From: Phoenix dactylifera
Taxonomy: Eukaryota > Streptophyta > Magnoliopsida > Arecales > Arecaceae
Assembly (NCBI RefSeq): GCF_009389715.1
Contig: NC_052392.1
Coordinates: 39,847,668 to 39,911,667, forward strand
Length of the DNA stretch: 64,000 nucleotides
Direction of reading: 5' to 3'
Position numbers and translations under genes: made by a program. A model generated the notes under the pieces. It worked only from the letters and a program-made list of their open reading frames with translations, made no database searches and was not told where the DNA came from. Of the stretch, positions 27,574 through 38,800 are shown in pieces (within the stretch, counting starts at the first letter, position 1; every line of letters starts with the position of its first letter).

Positions 27574-30500
27574 CCGACATGGGATGACATGAGCTGAGGG
27601 ACTAGAGGTGGCTGGTGTCGAGCGGACATTAGTAGTTGGCAGAGGATGTTGGTGGTGGATTGACGAAACCAGAAGGGAAGGGCCTAAGCAACAGAGGTCT
27701 GGATATCCTTGCATCTAAACAATGAGAAAAAACAAAGATTTAGGGTTGGGGCTTTGATTTGGGCTGCTAGCACATGCAATGCACATGGTTTATTCAAAAA
27801 CATTTGATGGATGGCTATGGTCTCATCAATCAAGAAGTTTTTTATGCAAAATTTAATCTTCAATATTTTGTTTCCATGTTACTTTGTGTTAAGGACCTAT
27901 TGACCCAAAAAAAAAAAATGGTCCCTTGTTTTGATGACCTGATTTTTAGTCCTTGGCTTTTGAATGAAACAAGAATATGTTTGTTTGCATTCAACAAGCA
28001 TAACTACATATCTAATAAACTAAATGTATATAAAACAAGGCACAAGACTGTATTAAGTACACACTAGGAATTAAAAGTTAAAAGGAACATGGTTGGCCTT
28101 GACACGTTTAGGTGATTTACAGTGTGTCCATTTACTGTTCCTATTTTTGGTTCCTTTTTAGCTGATTCCGGAGTGCCCATATCCTAAGAATTGAGGATAT
28201 GTTGGATCCGACTCCTAGAGCTGAACCCAGCGGTCAAACCTGAAGCCATGCAACATAGCAGCCAACATAGCTGTGCTTTGCTATTATCTTAGTTGCACTT
28301 GTCTCACACCCTCAGTTGTTCTTTATGTTTTTCAAAAAAACGTTTAGCATCCCTGGTTCATAATTGGATTAAATTAGAAATTCATGTGTAGTTTATTTTA
28401 TAGATAGGAAGTTCCTTAAGTAGAAACTGCAATTTAATAAATCATAATTGTCTCTGTGAATTACTATCAGATTTTTATGCCTTGAGGAAGGATGTTGAAG
28501 CTACTGCAGAACGTGTCGACGAGATTAGAGCTTCTGCTGGTTTGGAACGGTTAGAAGAAGAGCTTGCTGTGCTGGAGAAGAAGGCCGCAGATAGCTCTTT
28601 ATGGGACAATCCATCTAAAGCACAGGAAATACTTCTTTCCTTGACTGATGTCAAAGAGAAAATCAAGCTGCTTACTGATTTCAAAACACAGGTTCCAAGC
28701 TTGACTCCTTAGTGCTTGTTTCAGCATTTATGACTATCATATCATGAAGGATCATTCATCTTTGTTTTTAAATTATGCATGATCATCAGAATCACATAAT
28801 GATGGTGTTTCCATGGCAATTTAAAACACCCTGTTCATATTTAGATTCATTTTTCATTCTCCTCTACATTTCATAATGCATGCTTTTGACAATCATCAAG
28901 TATATTGCAGCTTACTTTATTATATGCTTATAAGTAAGCATGGAAATAATATTTATCTGGATTTTTATTACAATGCTTAAAAGTATATTTATTGTATCTA
29001 TTGTACTCTATATTACTTTATTTATATAATATAATTATTATATTATATTATATTATGATGTTATAATATAATATTATAATATAATAAATAAATATTATAA
29101 TATTATTTGGATTTTTATTATAATGCATGCTTTTGACATCCATCAAGTATAGTTCTCTAGACTACGAAGCATGGAAATGAATAGGGGCTGTGGATGCAAC
29201 ATGATAGATACATTGATGTAGCAAATCTCGGAAAAAAAAGGATATAACACAGCTAGTCGCCTACTATAAAAATCCAAATAAATATTATATTTATCATATT
29301 CATTTTTCAAATACTTAGTCCATAGTTCATACATATCAAATATTCACAAATTCGATCATTTAATTCTCATCAATTCGAGAGATCAATATCCATGCCACAC
29401 ACAATATAGTTAACTTCAAAGACTCTAAACTAACTATCCACTATTGAAAGGCCAAATTTCATCAAAAGAAAGAAAGAAAACCCGGCCTTGCATCCCCTAA
29501 GCTATCTAAAAGGTATCTGGGCCTACTCAGAGCCTGCTTCTAATTTTAAAGATCCTTAAAGTAAGTCTGTGAAATGCATCCTAGCCATGTCCAACAATGG
29601 TAAATATCCAATACGTATAGCTACGAGCGCAGCCTGCAATTTCAAGTATTCAGCTTCTTGTTCTTTAGGAGTGTGCACTTTTAAAGATGGAGCTTTATCA
29701 TCAGATACTTAGAGCATAGGTAATATGATGATTGCTACAGCTTAGGGGTTGGTGGAATCATGAAAATAACTGCAGCCATGTGCAAATAGCAATGATGGTG
29801 AACAAAGCTGGGAAAGTGAGGATGAAGTTGCCAAGTTTTAGAAGGAAGTTTCTGCATCAGAAAATTGAATCCACTTGAATTGTTTTATTATACCATAATC
29901 TGTGTGCTTGCTAAAGTGGTCAAGTTAGAAACCACTTCCCCCACCAAGCCCAAAAAAAGGAAACCGAAAGGAAAAGGAAATGAACTATGTGGTGGTTACA
30001 TGAGGACTCGAGGAGCTAACAGTTTACATGACATTCAACTTGTTAAAAATAACATTTAGAGGAGAAATACTTAATTATTACTTATGTAAGAAGTTGTTGA
30101 AATGGATAAAGAGGATTAATTTCAGATGCATGATACAAATGATAGAAAGCAGGGTTTTGCCTTTGATGCTGATGTTTCCTGTAACTTGATGCAGGTTGAA
30201 GAAGCTGAAACAATAGTGAATTTGACTGAGGAGTTGGAATCCATAGATACCAGTCTACTTGAAGAGGCCTCTAATATCATTCGAGACTTAAGCAATGCAC
30301 TGGATCGGTTTGAGCTTACACAGCTTCTTTCCGGGCCTTATGACAAGGAAGGGGCTGTAGTTACTATAACGGCTGGTGCTGGGGGTACTGATGCACAGGT
30401 ATTTAGTTTATCTGTTCCTTGCATTTTGTCCGATAAAGTTTATTTACTATTATAATTCAAAAGCTAGTGATTCAGCCAACCCCACCCCCTTCCATCTCTC

Positions 30501-33500
30501 TCTCTCTCTCTCTCTTCTCTTTTTTTTTGTGTTCTGGTGGCATTGTCCACCTTTAAAATGAGACTCACTACACCTGTGCCATATCAGACTGACATTTTGC
30601 GCGCATTATGCTGTAACTATAAAACTGATAGTGTGGAAGGTGAGCCACCTGCCTTACCATTTGCACCATTTGTTGTAAAGTAGAACCCATCTTCACTGGC
30701 TAATCTGATAACCATTTTCTTTTCTATGCGTATACATGTTTAGGATCCTATTATGTATGCCCAAAACTTGAGAAATTTTATCAACAATGTCTTGTAATCT
30801 CATAGGCAAGGTTTAATATTATTATAACCTGCACAACTTTCTAGAGTCTGGACAATATCTTGACCTGATGAAACTCATTATCTTCTATCCACTTGCAAGC
30901 TTGATACAGGACTTCAGTCTCCAACTTAATGGGGTTGTCATAGGATGTGGTTGAGCCCAAGCAATCATAGGAGAGCCTCTTTCATTTATCACACAAACTG
31001 CACCCCCATCAATGCCTGTTATGTCTCGTTTTGTGCATGTATCCTCTTACCTGCTGGCAGAGACTATCATGTGTTCTGAATGTTTTTTGTCCCTTCTGCT
31101 GTTTTGTTCTTTAAAATTCTAGGAAGGCATTTTTCATAGTTTCTGTGTCATGCTAGATTAAAGCTTCTGCTTTCAACACAAAGCTAATATCTTATACCGA
31201 TCTTTTTATACATTCTTCATGCACACAGTCATAAACTATGCATTCATAAAGAAGGAATTCTGAGGCTGTCAACAGCAAGGAAACCAGATTTACTAATCCA
31301 TTTGATTGTTCTTTACAATTGTAGCTCTGAAGTTAGGTAGTTCAATTGTTTTGGCCCTCTAGAACAATGTAATGTCAATGGAGCTTACACTTTAAAAAAG
31401 CTTATTAAAAAAGAGGAAGAATATCATTTGTTTAGAAGTTGCACAGGCCATGCCATACAGTACGAGGTCATCTTGAGATGATACCCTAAATTATCAGTGA
31501 TAGAAGTGATATTATGACTTTTAAGGTGCAACTTCAATATATCTATTTTCAGATACATCATTATTCTATTTCACTCTAAAACCTAGATTTTGTGCTCGTG
31601 TAAGACTCTTTGCTTTATCTTCAGTGCAGGATTGGGCTGAGATGCTACTTCGGATGTATGTGAGATGGGGAGAGAAGCAGCGTTATAAGATAAAAGTGCT
31701 TGAGAAATCTATGGGCGAGGAAGCTGGAATTAAGGCGGCTACAGTTGAACTGGAAGGGCGTTTTGTGTATGGGTATCTATCAGGGGAAAAAGGAACTCAC
31801 CGTATTGTTCGTCAGTCTCCATTCAATGCCAAAGGTCTTCGCCAGGTAACCTAACTGCTGTACCTGTCAGCTGATTTGTCCTTATGTTAATCTTTTTTCA
31901 TGTCCTCCAGCTATGGGATATGATAAGCTTGATTTGGGAGATCAACATAATGCAAAAGGAATCTCCATCTACCAAAATAAAAACAACTCCCTATACTTGA
32001 GTAGCCGCTCGCAGCTCCTTCAAAAGCCCCTTCAGCCTCCCATTCATAAGTGAGATTGTTATGGTGTATCCAGCCAATATAATATCCTCTTGATTGTGGA
32101 TGTGGTAGCCTGCATCTACTCACTCAACAATCTGCTGGAGAGCTCCATCCAAGATTAATTATTGGAGTAGTTGAGTTGGGGGGCCCTATGAAAAAATGAA
32201 ATGTCCCAATTGCTTAGCCAAACTGTCACATTCCTTGGTTTCCTTCCTTAATACACCCAAAGTACTCTAGCATGAAAGATTGCCAGATCTGCAATGAATG
32301 CCAGAAAAGTCATATGATCTTCAAAGTCCAGCAAGTTCTAGGCCTTCCATATGAGCCAGGTGGTGCTTGATGAGCTAAGCATGGAAAGCTTTTCCAAGGA
32401 CCACCAAAAATAGGAGGTAGCTGAGAAAGGGAACTGAGCTCTAGGAGAGTGCAAGTAATGGAAGAGGTTGGCCTTACCTAAATAGCCTTTCAACATACTT
32501 GGGAATGGTTGTGAAGGAAATGAGGTGTTCTATGCTTTCAAAATTTTGCAAGCTCCTACATTGGGCTAGGGAGACATATAGACCTTTGTGGTTCAAGTAG
32601 GCAGTTGTGGCAGCCTGGAGCAATAGACTTTCTTAAGAAGTAAATTAAATAGTTTGGTATTGAATTTGTTACTTATTTCCGTACAATTGTGACTCTTTGA
32701 ACCTGTTGGCTACTGAAGGTCTTATGTGAATGAACATCATTTGATTCCTTATATTGTTACAATGCTCTATTGCGCCTTATAATATGCTTATTATTAAAAA
32801 GTTGAAGAAACATGTTATCTAATATGCCTTTCCAATTTTGATTTGATTTTCTCCTTAATACATTTACTAGTTTGATTTCAATTTGGCAAGACAATCAATG
32901 TCTATCATGTTAAGTCTAAAGGATGAACTTCATTAATAAACTTCATTAATACTTGCAGACGAGCTTCGCTGGTGTTGAAGTCATGCCTCTTCTTCCTGAA
33001 GAATCATTGGATGTTGAGATACCTGAAGAAGACTTGGAAATAACCTATTCAAGGGCTGGGGGAAAGGGAGGCCAGAACGTGAACAAGGTGGAATCGGCTG
33101 TTCGGATCGTTCACATCCCCACTGGTGTCACAGTTCGCTGCACAGGTTTGTTTTATACTGAAGTTTGGATTGTAGTTCATTCTTTTTCTTTAATTGTTAA
33201 GTGAAAGACATTCATCATAAAACTCAATAAGTAAAGAAAGATTTGCATGAAATGAAAATGAAGATCACCATGCATTGTTTTAAAAGATAATTTCTCCTTT
33301 TTGTGATAATTTGACTCCATAAAACAAACAATATCTTTTGTTTTATATATAAAATTAAAGTTTAATCGAAGGTAAATGTCGAGGTTCCTAACTTGCTGAA
33401 TGGATAAGGTCTTGTGTTGGAACAAGAGACCTAGGTTCAATCCTACCCTCATGCCGGTATTTGGCTGGTCTTCCAACCATTCCGAGTCCTTAAAACAAAA

Positions 33501-34530
33501 GCGTACATGTGGACAGAATACAGCAACCAGCCTTCCATCATCATGAGAAAAAAATGCTCCAGAGAGTCCAACCTATTGGTATAAAATCCTTCCGATATCA
33601 CCAACTTAAAAAGGTTCATCCACCACACAATCTGTGCATAAAGCATCAAGGAAAAACAGGTGGTCTGACGGAAAAAGTCCGAACAGTTAAAATGCTCTTT
33701 TCTGGCCTCTTCCTTCTCAAAAACCCTTGTTGAGTATGGTTTCTATACGTGCACCATCTTTTGCAGGTCATTTATGTTCTCACATGCTGTTTTTTTTTTT
33801 TTCATACTTGAAAGAACAAGAAAGATATCTCCATACATGTATGTCATGTTTTGCATTTCTTCGGTAAAGAGATACATCAAAACATAAAATATCTGGCAAC
33901 AATAGTTTCTTGCACACAAAAAACAAGAAAAAGAATACATAATGTTCACCTTGTATCCATTAGAAAGCACAATTCAGTACCAAGAAATATGTCTGCAATA
34001 TTTTGTTATCAACCAAAAAAAAAGTAGATTGGCTTCTACATTTGCAATAGGACTTTCTGAGATAGCACCGGTATCATGTGATTGATGTGAAGGTAATTGA
34101 TGGTGAGATGGACCTTATCTTGCTGCATAATTTAACAACTGGAAAACATAACAAAAAGGAAAAAAAATAACTGATGCCATGCGATTTATGCTAACATTCG
34201 GTTGTGCTCCCTGGTCAAAATTCAGAGGAAAGAACTCAGCTGGCTAACAAGATCAAGGCCCTTAGCCGTTTGAAAGCTAAACTTCTTGTCATAGCAGAGG
34301 AGCAACGAGCCTCTGAAATTAAACAAATACGGGGGGATGCGGTGAAGGCTGAGTGGGGTCAGCAGATACGCAACTATGTCTTCCACCCATACAAGCTTGT
34401 GAAGGATGTTCGAACAGGATGTGAAACATCAGATATCACTTCTGTGATGGATGGAGGCTTGGAGGCATTTATCAAAGCTTATCTCAGATACAAATATACT
34501 ACTAGCATGAGTGAAAGAAACACCAAATGA
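25999..34530 (+). CDS. Plastid peptide chain release factor 2 (HCF109 type)
   Basis: Seven exons: 25999-26179, 26492-26563, 28471-28691, 30195-30398, 31630-31845, 32959-33145, 34226-34530. They give 461 residues with all phases matching; an in-frame ATG at 25963 would add 12. The first 60-70 residues are Ser/Pro/Leu-rich and basic, a likely plastid transit peptide. Then comes the helical domain 1 ([20 protein letters not shown]), the core [19 protein letters not shown], the stop-codon-reading SPF tripeptide (289-291, in RQSPFNAKG), and the catalytic GGQ (335-337, in [14 protein letters not shown]). The tail [17 protein letters not shown] is RF2-specific. RF2 reads UAA/UGA; in Arabidopsis HCF109 is needed for UGA-ending plastid mRNAs. 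Unlike bacterial prfB there is no programmed frameshift. Introns hold LINE and SINE-like relics and a GA repeat. Confidence 0.95.
27516..27569. repeat. (GA)n microsatellite in PRFB1 intron 2
   Basis: A run of GA dinucleotides about 54 bp long is broken once by GGG near 27531. On the opposite strand it reads as Ser/Leu repeats, which explains the long Ser-Leu frames at 27249-27714 that are not genes. Confidence 0.95.
28873..29300. repeat. Local repeats and AT array in PRFB1 intron 3
   Basis: ATAATGCATGCTTTTGACA followed by ATCAAGTATA occurs at about 28873-28904 and again, slightly changed, at 29120-29151. Between them lies an ATATTATA array (about 28995-29103). In addition ATATTTATCTGGATTTTTAT at about 28949 has an inverted partner at about 29264-29290 (TATAAAAATCCAAATAAATA). 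The arrangement may be a decayed foldback element; no clear target duplication was seen. Confidence 0.5.
31911..32620 (-). mobile_element. Decayed LINE 3' end (zf-RVT and RNase H region) in PRFB1 intron 5
   Basis: Read on the minus strand from about 32600 downward, broken frames give zf-RVT-like text ([13 protein letters not shown]), then TTWLIWKA followed after a stop by [10 protein letters not shown] at about 32280-32370, and further RNase H-like debris to about 31911. The order zf-RVT, then the WLIWKA linker, then RNase H is that of plant LINE ORF2 C termini. Frames carry stops and shifts, so it is dead. It is inserted antisense to the gene and lies inside the intron 31846-32958. Confidence 0.55.
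33375..33480 (+). mobile_element. tRNA-like SINE fragment in PRFB1 intron 6
   Basis: An A-box-like block (CTTGCTGAATGGATAAGG) is followed about 35 bp later by a near-consensus B box GGTTCAATCC, the spacing of a tRNA-derived Pol III promoter. I could not fold a full cloverleaf with a paired acceptor stem, so it is more likely a SINE head than a tRNA gene. The 3' end is not defined. Confidence 0.4.
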
Positions 34531-37001
34531 TAAGATTGCTCCCTGACTCATGTCTTTTCTCAACCTCTTTAAGTTTTATCCTTCAGTATCTGTATGCCGA
34601 GTCTCCAATTTTACTACCAAATCCTTACTACATGTCTCACCCAATTTATGTCATCATAGTGATACTTGTGGAATTTTATTTAAGGTTTTTATCATCAGGT
34701 GTTATGTTCTAGACCAAGTTTTACCATCTCAATGCCGGACTCTGTACCAATACCATTTTATTACAGTATCGGTATACGGTATGGAACAATAAGGTTTGGC
34801 ATAATGAGTATCGATATGGTATGGTACAACATACCGGTTCAATACCATATGGTATGGTATGCTTAATATAGTATGGTATCGAGTGGTATGGCAAATCTTG
34901 TTTTAAACAAAAAAGCCAAAATTTATCCGGGCCTAAAACTAGCAACTATCTAGGATAGTTGTTTACCATCAACCGCCAATAGGTGCTAACTCAACTACAT
35001 GCTGATTTCTACGTGGTGCTCAACATGTCAATCATTTCATATGGTAGGTATTGTTAAAACAGGAGTTGTCCACTGGAAAGTTCAAAACATACCACCTTGA
35101 AAAATGAACAAGAAAAGAAAAGAAGGAAAACCAAAAATAGAAGAGAGAGAAATGAAGTAAATGAAGTCTCCACAATGGTTTGGAAGTGCAAGTGGCATAG
35201 ATGAATCAGGCTTCAGACCTAAATCTAATGTAGAACAGTTGAATCTTGGGTTTAGTCATGAGGTCGAACCTCATTCACTTGATGGCTTGAGCCGAAGCAG
35301 ATCTTGTCGTGTTTAATGGTGTAAGCTTATGTAGTTATGCTTCTTGAGCTAATTTGGGTTGAGTATGATTGTTGGTTCCAATCAAGTTTCCTATATCCCA
35401 GCTATATTATAGAGGTCTAAAAAAAATAATAATTTAGGAATAAGATTCCATTTGGATTTTTTTTTCTAAATATGCCGATCTTTTTTTTATTAAGGGCATA
35501 ATCAGTATTTTACACAACTATCTAGAAAAATAGATGCTTCATCAAATATAAGCCATTATGGAATTTATCACTTTCTCATGGTCAATCAAGCAAAAACCAC
35601 TTTCTCAGTCATCATATAGCAGGCTTTAACTTCTTAGGAAAACTTTTCCGATAAGAAAAAATTGTTCTCGCGAACTAAATGAGTCCTAACAATGACTTCT
35701 TTTTCTGTTTTGCATTAAATACTAGCATGGTATTGCACGCTAAGAAGTTGTTTAATTCACGGAAAGAATTTTCTTTCATTGGAATGTTTTTTCTCAAAAG
35801 CTGATGCCCTAGGTATATGATGACTAGAAAAGTAATTTTTGCATGTTTAGTTAACCATGGAAAAGTAACATGTTGCAAAATGATTTATATTTAGTTGAGC
35901 ATCTACTTTCCTAAAGTTGTATAAAATATTTTTTATGCTATTAATAAAGAGAAAGATGTTATCCCATTCTACCTAAAGCTTATGAAAAATTTTAGAAAAA
36001 AAAAAAACTAATTCCAATCTGCCGGAAAGTGTTTTTTTTTCATATTCTATATAAATTTGTTTCATAAAAAATAAAAAAAAATATTTTTATAGAAAAGCTA
36101 TTTTTTCATGTCCTCCCACCCCGGCGTGTTCCCACAAACCAACCGGTCTTCCCACATAATCTAGCCAATGATGCATTAGTAACAAAATCTAGCATTGTAC
36201 CATGTTGTCATTCTCAACATGCATTAAGATTCATGCACAGCAAATAAACAATACAAAGCAAGCTTTAAAAATAGGCCCAAATCTAAATGATCATTTATCC
36301 CCTATGAATCTTTCATAGAATGTTTCCCTAGTGGAAACCTTTTTTTTTTTTTATTTTGGGCTATGCGATAGAATAAAACATGCTTACAGGTCTATGTTAA
36401 TCTTAGCCTATCAGGTCATTTAATGGTAAACCCTGTGGACCACCGGCGGTACATGTTATCCTCTTCTTAACAGTCTAGGACTCTAGATGGATATATGACC
36501 GGCAACCGGTTGGGCCCAGAAAAGCACCCTACGAGCCCACTGACAGTTTGAAACCTGACTCGCTACCCTCCGCTTCCCTAATTCCAAATGCAGTGCACAG
36601 TATCCGCATTTATTATTTATTTATATTGTTTTAGCTGATAACTCTTTGAATAACATTAATTATTAATACTTATTTTCTAACTAATTAACGAGCCAATAGA
36701 GTTATTAGCTATTTATTTTGTGCTTTCATGATTAGCGGAATAAAGTCGTGAACAAAATGAAAAAGCAGGGAGAAAGACAATTTGGATGTTTGAAACCTGT
36801 TAAATAGCATTTTTATCCGGTTGATCAAATAAGTTTATTTATTACTTTTTGGATGGTGACCAGATAAGTTTATGTTATCTAATTCATCTCAACACAACTC
36901 GAATAAATTATTACGCATTATTCTTCTAAGAGGATCCCGTCACTTTTGTTTTTTTTTTTAATACAACAACTGCTACAACTAACAAAATCAAGAGCAACAA
37001 T
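34531..37001. other. Intergenic, PRFB1 3' flank
   Basis: This stretch contains the PRFB1 3' untranslated region, MITE copy B, and AT-rich spacer with poly-A/T tracts (about 35998, 36033, 36340, 36950). I found no exon. Confidence 0.45.
34715..34900. mobile_element. GGTAC-rich foldback MITE, copy B
   Basis: Runs from CAAGTTTTACCATCTC to GGTATGGCAAATCTTG. The interior carries GGTATACGGTATGG, GATATGGTATGGTAC, CATACCGGTTC and GGTATGGTATG words. It is the same family as copies A, C, D and E, located just 3' of PRFB1, perhaps within its transcript. Confidence 0.7.
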
Positions 37002-37975
37002 TTAGCAAAATTGTAGAGGAGGAATATTCTGGTCGGTCCATAAGACCCCTCCGGAGTGCTGTGTTGCATATGATATAACCCAATTGGTAGTTCTGTTCCC
37101 CTTCCTATATATATATGCACTGCCTGAAAGACACTGTAATCTCTCACCATCCGTTAGATATTGCCAAGTAGAGGACTTCCATCCTCCCTCCGCCCCCTCC
37201 TCACATAGCCAATCGATTACCATGGTCGAGTCGCCCTCGAGGATGATACGCTTCACCTTTAGCCTCCATCTTACGTAGAAATGTCTTTCCATGCTACCCT
37301 GAGCTCCGCTCCTATAGCTGATAATTCATCTATGCTTCACCCACCTGCAACAATGACTTGTGAGTCCTGACTCCTGATCACGAAATTCACTCCTGCTCTG
37401 TCTCCATCACCAGTAGCACTATCATCAAAGTTCACCTTGAGATGGCAAAGGGGTGAGAGCTCCCAAGAAACGAGGACGAATCTGGGCGTTAAATCAGCAA
37501 GGCAGGGGTTGCATATGTCTCTGATCATCCTAGATGAAACCGTCTCCGTGGCCCTGATGATCTCGGCAGTCTGAATAAAAGTCCTCTCTACAATATGCCT
37601 TGGTGACTTCCGTATGTCGTCAAACATATAAGCATTTCTATCCAGCCATATATGATTTGCCAGATAGGCGCTCGTCATCTCGAGCTCTGCATAGCCTTCC
37701 TCATTTGAAGGAAAAGATTATCAATTGATCGAATAGTTTGGGGCCGGCCAAGGCAACTCTATTCTAGATCTGCACCGCCCACGGACATCCAAGTAAGATC
37801 TGGCTGATGGACTCTTCGTCATCCGGACACCGACCACAGCTTCGGTAACAAGTATGACGTATGTACTCATCGCCCCTGTCGCGGTAACCGCACCCCCTTG
37901 ACGCTGCTCCGCCCGAAAGTCCCTGACCTTCGGACTCCTGCCGACATCCCATCCCTCCATCCACGTGCTCCCCAT
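37002..37975 (-). mobile_element. LINE retrotransposon remnant: zf-RVT and RNase H domains, frameshifted
   Basis: On the minus strand, zf-RVT text (CPDDEESISQILLGCPWAVQ, about 37764-37850) is followed in another frame by HIWLDRNAYMFDD and the RNase H start CHLKVNFDDSATGDGDRAGV (37337-37678), then after further breaks VKRIILEGDSTMVIDWL (37002-37292). This is the domain order of the C terminus of plant LINE ORF2 (RVT_3-type RNase H). At least two frameshifts and no start make it a relic. The 5' part with the reverse transcriptase is missing. Confidence 0.75.
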
Positions 37976-38800
37976 CCCGTCACCATCTATTAAACCATAT
38001 TAAAAATAATAATAATAATAAACCGAGAAAATGACGTGCTTCACTTCATCTGTTAACCGTCGACTCCTCCACTTCCTTTTTGTTCTCGCCTTTATCAATA
38101 ATGCTTGGGGCCCAAGCATGCTACGGCTACCTAACAAGAACCGGAAGATCGGTGCCATTCATTCGGAATCCCCAATCTACTCATACCACGTGGCTATAGC
38201 GGGTTGCTCGAAGCCATCCAAGTACGAAAAGACGTGCTCGGCATCACTTTTATTTTCTATTTTTTTATTTCTAATAATAAACCACATAAACCAAAATAAA
38301 AAAACATATTAAATACTATTATTTTATTTTTTTAAAATTAAAAATTCAGGGTTTTTTTCCCTAACAAGAGCCCCAGGGCATGCGGCACCGGAAGATCGGT
38401 GCCATTCATTGGGAACACCAATCTACTCGTAACACGTGGCAATGAGAGCTCGAAGCCAAGTACGACAAGAGGTGCTCGGCATCGTTTTTATTTTTTATTT
38501 TTAAAAATTAAAAATTCAGGCTTTTTACTGTGACTTCTATTGATACCGTTGTTATTATCTCCACTACGTTGCCAAAATTCTGTACAATATTTATATTTTT
38601 AAAATAATTAATTTTATTAAATATATTTATATTTTAAATTAAAAAAATAGAATTTTTATTTTTAATTCTGAAAATATTAAAAATGAAAATTTTTGAATCT
38701 TTTATTTCTTTAACCTGGTTTTTCTTTATTTAGCGAGAGAGTTTTAGAGAGGGATGGTCCAAGCCTCCAACTGAGAGCAGAGGAGGAGAAAGCGAGGGGA
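37976..38800. other. Intergenic with a local tandem duplication, upstream of the DUF936 gene
   Basis: The duplication 38131-38530 (separate entry) is followed by about 200 bp of very AT-rich DNA (38560-38720) and then by the presumed DUF936 promoter. No gene is supported. Confidence 0.45.
38131..38530. repeat. Diverged tandem duplication of about 230 bp
   Basis: Unit 1 begins CTAACAAGAACCGGAAGATC at 38131; unit 2 begins CTAACAAGAGCCCC at 38361. Both contain GGAAGATCGGTGCCATTCAT, CCAATCTACTC, CACGTGGC, CTCGAAGCC, AAGTACGA, GTGCTCGGCATC, and an A/T tail ending AAATTAAAAATTCAGG. Both copies therefore carry a CACGTG core (about 38189 and 38433). Confidence 0.85.

Noticed and set aside
27249-27714. 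Long minus-strand frames rich in Ser and Leu
   Set aside because: They are three-frame translations of the (GA)n microsatellite and lie inside PRFB1 intron 2.
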